Origin: Candidatus Atribacteria bacterium UBA6251
GTDB taxonomy: Bacteria > Atribacterota > Phoenicimicrobiia > Phoenicimicrobiales > Phoenicimicrobiaceae
Direction: 5' to 3'
Length of the DNA stretch: 64,000 nucleotides
Assembly: GCA_002441285.1 (NCBI GenBank)
Contig: DJVR01000007.1
Coordinates: forward strand, 11,681-75,680
Position numbers and translations under genes: made by a program. Each line of letters opens with the position of its first letter. The first letter of the stretch is position 1. Shown piece after piece: positions 53,192 to 61,852 of this stretch. A model generated the notes under the pieces. The model was not told the origin of the DNA, did no database searches, and saw only the letters and a list, made by a program, of their open reading frames with translations.

Positions 53192-53863
53192 AAGATAAGG
53201 ATAAATCATAAGCGGGTGCTTCGGATGATGCGAGAGATGGGTATCCAGGGTAGAATAAAACGCAGATATATCTCTACTACCCCTAGCCAACACAATAATA
53301 GAATATATCCCAACTTGCTTAAAGATAGAGTGGTAACCGGGATCAATCAAGTCTGGTGTGCCGATATCACCTATATCCGCATACTTAATGGTTTTGTCTA
53401 CCTGGCCGTCCTCATCGATGTCTATTCCCGAAAGATAGTAGGTTATGCTTCAGGTAAAACCCTATCTCCTAAACTTACGATTACTGCCTTAAAGATGGCT
53501 ATCGCTACCAGAAATACTAACAATCTGATTCATCATTCTGATCAGGGTATCCCGTATAGCTGTAAAGATTACCTAAAAATATTAAAGGATAATGGTATCA
53601 GGATAAGGATGTCCGGAAAAGGCAATCCTTACGATAATGCCTTTATCGAATCATTCATTAAAACCTTGAAACAGGAGGAGGTGTATCTATGGCAGGACAA
53701 AACCTTTGCTGAGGTTATAGCAAGGATTCCCTATTTTATCGAAGACGTGTATAAGAAGAGGTTGCATTCCTCTTTAGGCTATCGGCCTCCAGAGGAATAC
53801 AAGAGGTTATTGGCAGAAAATGCCTCTCAGGAATGCATTATGGCTAAGACCATAAGTGTCTAG
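53192..53863 (+). pseudogene. IS3 orfB transposase, N-terminally truncated
   Basis: About 215-220 residues of an IS3 OrfB remain, starting in INHKRVLRMMREMGIQGRI; the first HTH_21 portion is deleted. The catalytic DDE residues are all present: D in QVWCADITYI, D in HHSDQGIPY and E in NAFIESFIKTLK, within rve domain motifs LAVLIDVYSRKIVGY and YNPDP-type tail HSSLGYRPPEEY. Without OrfA and the N-terminal part it should be inactive. Confidence 0.8.
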
Positions 53864-53967
53864 TCTGAGGGGTTCAGTCCACAATTAGAAAGGAGATTCT
53901 TTAGCGTAACAAAAAGGGCAATCATAGCTGCTCTTGAAGATGCTTATAACTGGTATAAAAATCTATT

Positions 53968-54201
53968 AATTTTGATGTAGTAATTACCGATATAGAGAGG
54001 CCCGAAGTAAATGGAATAGAAGTTCTTAAGTTTATTAAAAAGAATAAGCCAAAAACGAAAGTAATTATGATGAGCACATACGCTGATCAGAAAGTTATTA
54101 ACGAGGCAATGAAATTAGGGGCAGATGAATATATAGAGAAGTCTTGTTTTTTGAGAGAAATTACCGGGATATTAAATAAAATTGTCTGGAAGGGAATGTA
54201 A
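53968..54201 (+). pseudogene. Response-regulator receiver fragment
   Basis: The frame gives FDVVITDIERPEVNGIEVLK, then KTKVIMMSTYADQ and NEAMKLGADEYIEK, to the stop at 54201. These are the phospho-acceptor D strand, the conserved T/S and K sites (here S and K) of a CheY-like domain. The N-terminal acidic pair is missing and a stop codon lies at 53956, so it is a remnant that begins just after the IS3 right end. Confidence 0.65.
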
Positions 54202-54282
54202 AACTCCGCACACAATTAGAATTAGGAGGTGGTTTTTAAAGAAGAAAATATTATTTTTGCAAATGATATGAGTGTAAGGACA

Positions 54283-54322
54283 CGATGCCTGCCTGTGCGT
54301 TTCCGCCCGCAGACAGGCATCG
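54283..54322. repeat. REP-like GC-rich palindromic element
   Basis: CGATGCCTG (54283-54291) pairs with CAGGCATCG (54314-54322), and CCTGTGCG pairs with CGCAGACAGG, giving a stable imperfect hairpin with loop TTTCCGCC. Its GC-rich sequence stands out in this genome. It resembles repeated extragenic palindromes mobilised by Y1 transposases. It lies 40 bases before the DGR target gene. Confidence 0.55.
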
Positions 54323-54361
54323 GGTCCACAGATGTCAAATAATTAAAAGGAGTTGATAAAA

Positions 54362-55717
54362 TTGAAACTACATATTAAAAATGTATTACCCATTATAGTA
54401 ACTTTATTACTATTGTTCTTACTAACTGGTTGTCTGTCGGTAAAGACCTATACCGTAACCTTTGATTCCCAAGGTGGCAGTGCGGTAGATTCACAAACTG
54501 TGAACTACGGCGGGCTGGTAACCGAACCAACAGATCCCACGAAGGAAGGCTCCACCTTTGGCGGTTGGTATAAAGAACCAGAATGTACAAATGCCTGGGA
54601 CTTTACCACTGATACGGTGATATCCGATGTGACCCTCTTTGCCAAATGGATGAATACGGTTACCGATATAATCACTTACAAGTTTGAGGCAGACAAAAAT
54701 GGCGCTCTATCTTCTGATGTCATCGGTATTGTTGAATCCGGTGACCATACTGTGGCCTTAACCGTTCCTTACGGGACTAATGTCGACGGACTTGTTGCCA
54801 CCTTTACCTTATCAGATGGTGCTTCAGCTAAAGTAGGAACCACCGACCAGGTAAGTGGCACAACTGCCAATAACTTTAGCAGTGCGGTGACCTATATCAT
54901 AACTGCCCAGGATACGGAAACCACCCAGAACTGGACGGTGACCGTAACAGTAGCAGCAGCAGCAACATACACGGTGACCTATAATGGCAATGGAAACACG
55001 GGTGGAAGTGTCCCGACTGATGGAGGCAACTACGAAGAGGGAGCAACGGTGACGGTACTTGCAAACACGGGTAGTCTGACCAGAATTAATGACGGGGGGA
55101 CTTCATATCGCTTTACCGGCTGGAATACCCAAGCCGATGGCAATGGTACCGCTCAAGCGGTAGGCTCTACCTTTATTATGGGTGCAGATAATGTGACGCT
55201 CTATGCCCAGTGGACACCTTATGCTCTTCGTGATACTGGTCCTGCTGGCGGTCTGATCTTCTATGACAAAGGTAGTTACTCTGATGGTTGGCGATATCTG
55301 GAAGCCGCTCCCAATGATCAGTCTACATCTCAAGCATGGAGTAATATAACTAACGTTGCAGTAGGAGGAACTTATGCGGATATAGGAACAGGTCAGGCAA
55401 ATACTAATGCAATAATAGGACAATCAGGACATATAGAAAGTGCAGCGCAGTTATGCGATGACCTGACAGTAGGCGACTATAGTGACTGGTTCTTGCCCTC
55501 GAGAGATGAATTGAATCTGATATATCAAAACCTGAAATTCGCTGCTGGAGTCGGTGGTTTTGCTGATGACTACTATTGGAGTTCGTCTGAGAACAATGCT
55601 AACAACGCATGGAACCAGAATTTCAACAATGGCAACCAGAACAACAACAATAAGAACAACAACAAACGGGTTCGGGCTGTTCGGGGTTTTAAACAAGCCT
55701 GTATTTTGCCCGGATAA
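54362..55717 (+). CDS. DGR-type target lipoprotein: InlB-like repeats plus DUF1566 C-type-lectin-like domain
   Basis: Starts at TTG 54362 (AAAAGGAG nine bases upstream); 451 residues. Signal peptide with lipobox LLTGC, lipidated C24. Two InlB/Listeria-Bacteroides-type repeats (VTFDSQGGSAVDSQTVNYGG to FAKW; VTYNGNGNTGGS to LYAQW) flank a DUF5018-like beta domain (DTETTQNWTVTVTV). The C-terminal domain (~285-441) begins DTGPAGGLIFYDKG and contains WFLPSRDELNLIYQN and YYWSSSEN, the DUF1566 fold used by DGR variable proteins. Residues 411-435 contain 16 Asn (codons AAC/AAT) before RVRAVRGF. Normal variable proteins end near VRAVR-F; this one reads on for KQACILPG. The reverse transcriptase gene starts 26 bases after the stop. 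The GC content looks higher than the neighbours', suggesting transfer. Confidence 0.8.
   Translation: MKLHIKNVLPIIVTLLLLFLLTGCLSVKTYTVTFDSQGGSAVDSQTVNYGGLVTEPTDPTKEGSTFGGWYKEPECTNAWDFTTDTVISDVTLFAKWMNTVTDIITYKFEADKNGALSSDVIGIVESGDHTVALTVPYGTNVDGLVATFTLSDGASAKVGTTDQVSGTTANNFSSAVTYIITAQDTETTQNWTVTVTVAAAATYTVTYNGNGNTGGSVPTDGGNYEEGATVTVLANTGSLTRINDGGTSYRFTGWNTQADGNGTAQAVGSTFIMGADNVTLYAQWTPYALRDTGPAGGLIFYDKGSYSDGWRYLEAAPNDQSTSQAWSNITNVAVGGTYADIGTGQANTNAIIGQSGHIESAAQLCDDLTVGDYSDWFLPSRDELNLIYQNLKFAAGVGGFADDYYWSSSENNANNAWNQNFNNGNQNNNNKNNNKRVRAVRGFKQACILPG
55571..55699 (+). repeat. Template-repeat-like, adenine-rich segment of a DGR
   Basis: Within the end of the target gene the codons are almost all AAC/AAT separated by GCT, TGG, CAG, TTC, GGC and AAG, followed by CGGGTTCGGGCTGTTCGGGG. 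Adenine-rich AAC codons at the variable positions are the mark of a DGR template repeat, where each A can be mutated in the copy. I find no second copy in the window. It appears to be a TR standing where the VR should be, or a VR reset to template sequence. Confidence 0.65.
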
Positions 55718-55742
55718 ATTATTATTCGGACAAGGTGTTTTT

Positions 55743-56479
55743 ATGCAGTTAGAACTTTTCCCGTTTTTTAATAAAACTGAATGTTCAATTACTCTTTATG
55801 AACTGTTTGAAGCTTATTTTAATTGTCGAAGTAATAAGCGCAGAACTAATAATGCTTTCGCCTTTGAAGTTGATTATGAAAATAATCTTATTAAATTATA
55901 TAAAGAGATAAACTCAGGTTTATATAATCCTGGTAAATCTATTGCTTTTATAGTAATTAAACCGGTCAAAAGAGAAATATTTGCAGCCAATTTCCGCGAC
56001 CGCATAGTTCATCATCTGATTATAAACAAGCTCAATCCGTTATTTGAAAAAGAGTTTATTCACGACAGTTTCGCCTGCAGGGTCGGCAAAGGTACTCATT
56101 ATGGAATCAGGAGAATTGACCATTTTATTCGTACCTGCTCACAAAATTATACAGAGGTTTATTATTCGAAAAACTCAACAAATTCATTATAGAAAAATAT
56201 TATAAACCGGATCAACTCTTGATAATTGATTTATGCCGTAAAGTTATCTATCATGATCCTGTAAATCATTGTATTATAAAAGGGAACAAATCAGATTGGG
56301 ATAATCTTCCCCGCGACAAAAGTCTTTTTTATACACCGGATAATTGCGGACTCCCGATAGGTAATCTTACCAGTCAGGTATTTGCTAATTTTTATATGAA
56401 TTCATTTGATCACTTTATCAAGCATAATTTGAAAATAAGATACTATGGCAGGTATGTTGATGACTGTGTTATAGGAAAC
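55743..56479 (+). pseudogene. DGR-type reverse transcriptase, internally deleted and truncated
   Basis: ATG at 55743, 25 bases after the target stop. The first frame gives SITLYELFEAYFNCRSNK and VIKPVKREIFAANFRDRIVH, HHLIINKLNPLFEKEFIHDS, to NYTE, at which (about 56155) the sequence jumps to LFEKLNKFIIEKYYKPDQLL in another frame. The skipped part would hold RT motif with the first catalytic Asp (LDI.G.F). The second frame continues CGLPIGNLTSQVFANFYM and YYGRYVDDCVI, the YxDD-type box, then stops matching near 56479. Missing: first Asp, thumb and C-terminus. The enzyme cannot be functional. No accessory avd gene is present. Confidence 0.8.
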
Positions 56480-56499
56480 ACAGGGGACGGTTCTCTGTG
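56479..56499. repeat. Hairpin at the RT truncation point
   Basis: CACAG (56479-56483) pairs with CTGTG (56495-56499), with inner GGGA/TTCT pairs. The GGGGACGGTTCTCTG type sequence resembles hairpins near Y1 (IS200/REP-type) transposases. The reverse transcriptase similarity stops here, so an insertion or deletion at this element may have cut it. The bases to 56700 hold no recognisable gene. Confidence 0.35.
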
Positions 56500-56705
56500 C
56501 GATCCTAATAGGAGGAAGAGCAGGTGCACTCAGAGAAGCAGAAAAGCGTAAAGATAAATCACGAAAGGGGTAAGGAAAGCTTTAGAAAGCTAGGAACTCT
56601 TTTACTATATCATGGTTATTTGGCATAAAAAAACAGGGCAAAGCATAAAATCTAAGGTAGAAGAGAAAATTGTATTTATTGAAAAAGAGAAAGGTTTTTA
56701 TAATT

Positions 56706-57200
56706 ATGTTTAGAGAAATGCGCAGAAAAAAACAGGAATTATCTTTTGAAGATAGTATTATTATACTAAAGGAGGCTACTTCAGGTGTTCTGGCTGTTTT
56801 AGGGGATGATAATTATCCTTATGCAGTACCACTCAGTTTTGTATATGATAATGGTAAAATTTATTTTCATTGTGCCCGGGAGGGACATAAACTGGATGCA
56901 ATTTTACGAAATAATAAGGTAACTTTTTGTATAATTGCACAAGACCAGGTTATACCAGAAAAATATACTACCTACTTTAGAAGTGTAATTTTATTTGGAA
57001 AAGCCCGGATATTAGATAATCCGAAAGAAAAAAGAGATGCCCTGGAAAAATTAGCAAAAAAATATTCATCAGATAAGATGAAAAAAATAAAAGAAGAAAT
57101 AGAAAAACAATTTGAGAGGGTATATATGGTTGAAATTAATATTGAACATATCACTGGTAAGGAGGCAATCGAACTGGTAAGAGATAAAGAAGAATATTAG
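56706..57200 (+). CDS. Pyridoxamine 5'-phosphate oxidase family FMN-binding protein (NimA-like)
   Basis: The ATG at 56706 (MFREMRRKKQ) is chosen over the upstream in-frame TTG because it matches the family start. About 164 residues. Split-barrel motifs: GVLAVLGDDNYPYAVPLSFVY, IYFHCAREGHKLDAI and VTFCII, then SVILFGKARI. NimA-like members reduce nitroimidazoles or bind flavin without a known substrate; the N-terminal ~150 residues carry the FMN site. It restores the AT-rich codon use of the host after the mobile region. Confidence 0.8.
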   Translation: MFREMRRKKQELSFEDSIIILKEATSGVLAVLGDDNYPYAVPLSFVYDNGKIYFHCAREGHKLDAILRNNKVTFCIIAQDQVIPEKYTTYFRSVILFGKARILDNPKEKRDALEKLAKKYSSDKMKKIKEEIEKQFERVYMVEINIEHITGKEAIELVRDKEEY

Positions 57201-57300
57201 ATCTAAAGATGAGCTAACTAAAAGTAAAAATTTTAAGGTTAGTTAAAAATAATAAAAAAAATATGCGAAAAAGCTAAATGTTTATGCGCTTAACCCTCCT

Positions 57301-57329
57301 TTTAAGAAGAAACAAGTCTATGTTATAAT
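57301..57329 (+). promoter_or_regulatory. Extended -10 promoter before tamB
   Basis: TGTTATAAT at 57321-57329 is a full extended -10 box; the -35 region is weak (TTTAAG). It lies about 120 bases before the tamB ATG. The rest of 57201-57447 holds only a weak AT hairpin. Confidence 0.45.
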
Positions 57330-57447
57330 ACTAAATAATACTCTAAGTCTATAAACTAATTAATCACAAATCTAAATCCATTTTTTATTAATCTAAACAC
57401 ATTTCCGATAAATTTTGTTTGATGATAAATTTGAAAAGGGAGAACAG

Positions 57448-60400
57448 ATGATTAGTTCCCAATTTAATAAAAGATATATTTATTGGTTGGGTGTACCAAT
57501 TTTCACTATAATAGTGATAGTAGGGGCACTTTATATTTATATTAATAGCGCATATTTTCGGGAAAATATAAAATCAGTACTCCTTTCTCAACTGGAGAAT
57601 AGTCTAGGTTTAAAAGTAGAAATTGGTAATATTGAGTCAATTTCCTTACAATCTTTACAATTAAGCGATATGACTATTTTTGAACATAGCCTTACTAAAA
57701 AGGATATTCTATTTCAGGCAGAAAAGATAGAAGCAAGATTTAACTTATTTTTTTCTCTTCTGCATTGGAAGGATTGGCAACTGAATATTTATGAAATTAC
57801 TTTTTCTCGAGCTTCTCTAGAGATAAGCAGAGAAAGAAATGGAGAGTTCGACCTATTAAATAAGTTAGACTTAAAAATCGGAGAGAAACAGCGGAAGTTT
57901 TTTATTGAACGGATCAATTTTAAGGATAGTATGCTGACTTTTCACGATAAATCGGTATATTCTGATCATCAAGATGCACTGACTACCCAAGTAAATGAAA
58001 TCCAGGGATATTTAGATTTATCTCAATTATCGGAAATTAATTTTAATTTTCAAGGTAGGCAAGAAAAAGATAATGCTATTTTGGGCTTGCTGGGGAAAGT
58101 TTTTACAAATGAATTGGCATATTCCTTATCTTTACATTTAGAAAATGCTAATATTTTACATTTTCAATCTTACTTTGAATTCCTTAAGCAATTAAATATT
58201 ACTCAAGGTAGATTTGATCTTAATCTCTATCTAAAGTCTCTACCAGAAGAAGGACTATCCGGAATTTTCTGGCAGGGAGAAACTACCCTTCATCATATTT
58301 CTGCTCAACCAGAAATCTTAGAAGGAATTAATTTAGAGGATATTAATGGTTCCATTCAATTTGCCAAACCGGAAATAAAAATTTCTCAATTGAAGGGATT
58401 TTATCAAGATAGTTCTGTTTCTCTGCAAGGAGTTTTTACTATTGAACCAGAACCTTATTTTGATCTTAATCTAACTGCTGAAAAACTGGATATCTCCAGA
58501 GCAATAAAGAGTATATCTGTCCCTGTTGCTTATAATAGCGCTCTTCCCCTACAAGGAAGAGTTAGTTTAAGTGGAAATATAAAAGGAAAAATAGATGATT
58601 TTCAGGTAGAAGCAAAATTTTCTTCTCCAGAAATTAAGTTAGAAGGTATAGCTTTTCAAAATATAGATTGTTCTATTTTACTTGATGGTAATACTCTACT
58701 TATTAATACCTTTAGTCTGCAAGAGGCAGAAGGTGCTCTAAACATAAAAGGGAAGATTGATTGGTCAGAAGATATTCCTTTTTATCAGTTTTATATAGAT
58801 ACTAAACACCTATCTTTACAGCACCCCTTATTTAATTATTTTTCACTTCCAAAAGATATTTCTGGAAATGTAGCTGGCCAATTTAAGGTAGAGAGTGATA
58901 GACAGAACAGTTCTGTTGTAAGGGTGGAAGGTCAATTTATGACTGCAGACCTAAAAATAAAAGAAATTATTTTTCACGATTTATTACAGGGTAAAATTGA
59001 TTCGGTAATATATTTATCTGACCATGATATTAATATAATCTTTAGCGAATTTGACTACCAGAAAGCTCATACTTCTTTAAAGGGTAAGATAAATTATTCT
59101 GATCTAATAAATTTTGATTTACAATTTGAGGGTAGAGCGCCAGAAATAAAGGAAGTGCTTTCTTCTACTTCTTTAAATATCATAGCAATACCTGAGGGCG
59201 AGGTAGAAATAAAAGGATTATTAGCTGGTAATTTAAAAAATCCTGAAATCTCTGCGGAATTTAGCTTAAAAAAATTTATTCTGCAGGATTATTTAGTAGA
59301 TGAAATAAAAGGAAAGCTAACTTTTCATCAAAACATCATTTATCTTAAAGATTGTTGGTTAAAAAATCGAGAAATTTGTTTAAACGGAAAAGGAGATATT
59401 ACTTTGTCAGAATCAGGTTCGCCTAAAATTGATTTATTTTATCAATATGACTCTGTTGACCTTACTTGGGCGGCTAAGAATTTAAAGATTCCTTATCCCT
59501 TATCCGGACAGCTATCTGGGAGCGGAAATTTACAAGGTATGTGGCCAGAATTGACTTTAAAAGGGAATATACAATTAGAACAGATCGTTTACAATAATTA
59601 CCCATTAGGTAAAGGTCAGCTTGTCTTTAGTCTTAATCCCCGACAAATTGAAATGAACAATACTACTGATAACCTGAATGGTAATCGGTTAGGAATGGCT
59701 AATTGGGCAGGTAGTCATTCTTATTCACTTAACCTGGAGAAATTTATTTTAAATAATGAGGTTTTAAATTTATCTGTTTTCGGAGAAATTGATTGGGGAG
59801 GAGATTATCAATTTTCCGGGGAAATAAATTTTTCTCATCAAAACCTTCCGGAGATGGTGGAATATTTTTATCCTTGTGATAATGAGAAAAATAATTTAAA
59901 GATATTTTTACCTTCAAAAATCATTGGAAAAGCCAATTTAGAAGGTGACCGATTGGAACAAAAGCTAACCCTATCTACCCTATTTACCCTTCCCCAACAA
60001 GAAGCAGAGCTTCCTACTAAACTGGAATCAACTATTAGAAGAGATAGCCAAGGTTTTACCATTTCAGATTTACATCTTGTTCAGCCAGGGGGAGAATTTG
60101 ATTTAGAGGGGAACATTAGCCCGGATCAAAAGTTAGACCTTAACTTTAAGGCCGAAGAATTAGATCTAAATAAATTATTGAGCCTTACGCAGATCGAGGA
60201 AATGATTAAAGGTGTAATGAATATCCAGGGTTCTTGTAAGGGTACCATTAGCCAACCAGAAATTTCTATTATTACCCAGATTAGAGAGGGCTATTTCCGT
60301 GAACTTCAATTTGAAAATTTACAAAGTAATCTTTATTGGGATAGCCAAAGTAATATTATAGAAGTAAGGGATTTAATCGTTGACTCAAAACAGGGTTATA

Positions 60401-61833
60401 GCCTTCGGGCAAGAGGGAATCTTCCTTTAGCTGCCTTGAATATTTTTAACCGAAAAAATAAAGAGGAAGTTGCCCCTAAAAGTTTAATTCAGGATATCCC
60501 TCTGAACTTTCAGGTAAAAACGAACAATGCCGATATAAATATACTAAGACTGTTCTGGGAGGAAGCTTTTTCTGAGGTTTCTGGTTGGGTTGATATAGAC
60601 TTAAATCTGACTGGAACCAGTAGAAAGCCATTAATCAATGGAGCAATAGAGGTAAAACAGGGGAAGATTATTCTAGCAGATTTACCTATAGAGATTAAAG
60701 AACTTAACCATAAAATAGAAATTTCTAATAACAGAGTGACAATTCCTTCAGTCCCATTTTTAATTTATGATCATAATTTTAGCTTTTCTGGTCAGTTAGA
60801 ACTAAATAACTTTATACCTGATCAAATATCCATTATTGTGCGTAATGAAGATAAAAAATTTATTTATCAAGATATTATTGAGACTGAGGCTAATTTGCGA
60901 GGAGAAATTAAAGGATTATTTGTAGAGCCTGAGATTGAGGGACAATTAGTGATATCAAAAGGTAATTTAAATCTGGATAAATTAGCATTATTGCTGGCAG
61001 ATGGAAGATCGGGGTATTCAAGCTTGGTAGCTCCTCACAATTTGAAGGGTAAGTTGAATATAAAGATTGATTTCAATGATCCTTTTAGCTTAAAACTACC
61101 TAATACTGAACTTTTTATCACTGGTAAAATAGATCTAAATGGTTCTCTAGCTCAACCCAATGTTCAAGGAAATATCCTGTTAAAAAGAGGGAATTTCATC
61201 TATTTTGAAAAGAAATTTGAGATTACTGATGGTCTAATTTCTATTAATGGTTTTAACGCCGAGGATATTGAAATAAATGCTAAAGCACAAACCATAGTGC
61301 AAGATGCTAAAATAATTATATTTCTTAGCGGGAACCTGATTAATCCTCGAATACGATTATCTTCCGAACCCCCCCTTAAAGAAACAGAAATTATTTCCTT
61401 ATTGACTTTAGGCAGAAATATTGAAGGTCTTTCGAAGGGTGAAATTGATCAGCTTCTCTCTAAGGAAATAATTAATATTATTTTTCAGAGTTTGCAAATA
61501 AATATTTTAAAACGGATGGAGCGTGAAATAGCTGGTCAGCTAGGATTGAATTTATTAAGATTATCTGTAGATAACTTAATAACCTCAGATAATCAAACTC
61601 TTTTGTTTGAGGGATTAAATTTGGCAGATTTAACTTTAGAAGTAGGTAAAAATGTCGGAGAAAACTTATTTATTACTTATAAAACAACTTTAGATTTTCA
61701 AGGAGAAAAAAGTATGGGTATTAATTATAAACTTTCTTCCACCTTTAGCTTCAATACTCAGCTGGATACTTATTCTTTTTCCTTAAAAGAGAATAATTAT
61801 CGATTAAAATTTGGATTGGAATTCAATTTTTAG
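57448..61833 (+). CDS. tamB: Translocation and assembly module subunit TamB / AsmA-like protein
   Basis: The ATG at 57448 has AAAAGGGAG upstream; about 1461 residues. One N-terminal membrane helix (YWLGVPIFTIIVIVGALYIYI) anchors a very long beta-rich periplasmic part with repeated AsmA/TamB strands (e.g. INGSIQFAKPEIKISQLKG, WVDIDLNLTGTSRKPLINGA). The final ~300 residues match the TamB/DUF490 domain (NPRIRLSSEPPLKETEIISLL, GRNIEGL, ending in amphipathic strands YRLKFGLEFNF). It bridges inner and outer membrane as a lipid-transfer or outer-membrane-protein assembly conduit. TamA is not in the window. Its presence implies a diderm envelope. Confidence 0.85.
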   Translation: MISSQFNKRYIYWLGVPIFTIIVIVGALYIYINSAYFRENIKSVLLSQLENSLGLKVEIGNIESISLQSLQLSDMTIFEHSLTKKDILFQAEKIEARFNLFFSLLHWKDWQLNIYEITFSRASLEISRERNGEFDLLNKLDLKIGEKQRKFFIERINFKDSMLTFHDKSVYSDHQDALTTQVNEIQGYLDLSQLSEINFNFQGRQEKDNAILGLLGKVFTNELAYSLSLHLENANILHFQSYFEFLKQLNITQGRFDLNLYLKSLPEEGLSGIFWQGETTLHHISAQPEILEGINLEDINGSIQFAKPEIKISQLKGFYQDSSVSLQGVFTIEPEPYFDLNLTAEKLDISRAIKSISVPVAYNSALPLQGRVSLSGNIKGKIDDFQVEAKFSSPEIKLEGIAFQNIDCSILLDGNTLLINTFSLQEAEGALNIKGKIDWSEDIPFYQFYIDTKHLSLQHPLFNYFSLPKDISGNVAGQFKVESDRQNSSVVRVEGQFMTADLKIKEIIFHDLLQGKIDSVIYLSDHDINIIFSEFDYQKAHTSLKGKINYSDLINFDLQFEGRAPEIKEVLSSTSLNIIAIPEGEVEIKGLLAGNLKNPEISAEFSLKKFILQDYLVDEIKGKLTFHQNIIYLKDCWLKNREICLNGKGDITLSESGSPKIDLFYQYDSVDLTWAAKNLKIPYPLSGQLSGSGNLQGMWPELTLKGNIQLEQIVYNNYPLGKGQLVFSLNPRQIEMNNTTDNLNGNRLGMANWAGSHSYSLNLEKFILNNEVLNLSVFGEIDWGGDYQFSGEINFSHQNLPEMVEYFYPCDNEKNNLKIFLPSKIIGKANLEGDRLEQKLTLSTLFTLPQQEAELPTKLESTIRRDSQGFTISDLHLVQPGGEFDLEGNISPDQKLDLNFKAEELDLNKLLSLTQIEEMIKGVMNIQGSCKGTISQPEISIITQIREGYFRELQFENLQSNLYWDSQSNIIEVRDLIVDSKQGYSLRARGNLPLAALNIFNRKNKEEVAPKSLIQDIPLNFQVKTNNADINILRLFWEEAFSEVSGWVDIDLNLTGTSRKPLINGAIEVKQGKIILADLPIEIKELNHKIEISNNRVTIPSVPFLIYDHNFSFSGQLELNNFIPDQISIIVRNEDKKFIYQDIIETEANLRGEIKGLFVEPEIEGQLVISKGNLNLDKLALLLADGRSGYSSLVAPHNLKGKLNIKIDFNDPFSLKLPNTELFITGKIDLNGSLAQPNVQGNILLKRGNFIYFEKKFEITDGLISINGFNAEDIEINAKAQTIVQDAKIIIFLSGNLINPRIRLSSEPPLKETEIISLLTLGRNIEGLSKGEIDQLLSKEIINIIFQSLQINILKRMEREIAGQLGLNLLRLSVDNLITSDNQTLLFEGLNLADLTLEVGKNVGENLFITYKTTLDFQGEKSMGINYKLSSTFSFNTQLDTYSFSLKENNYRLKFGLEFNF

Positions 61834-61852
61834 AAAGTGAGGGGTTGGTAAA

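Larger units (their letters stand above)
52713..53881 (+). mobile_element. Decayed IS3-family insertion sequence with both terminal inverted repeats
   Basis: The left end TGGAGTGAACCCCTGCCACT (52713-52736 in full) and the reverse complement of the right end 53858-53881 (TGGACTGAACCCCTCAGACT at its start) match at about 20 of 24 positions. The ~1.17 kb between them holds remnants of the two IS3 genes. No target-site duplication is seen. The transposase stop (TAG at 53861) lies within the right repeat, as often in IS3. Stop codons and a lost stretch make it non-autonomous. Confidence 0.85.

Noticed and set aside
55590..55665. The AAC-rich tract as low-complexity poly-Asn expansion
   Set aside because: The Asn codons alternate with conserved scaffold residues (Ala, Trp, Gln, Phe, Gly, Lys) before VRAVRGF and an RT gene follows, the layout of a DGR and not of slippage.
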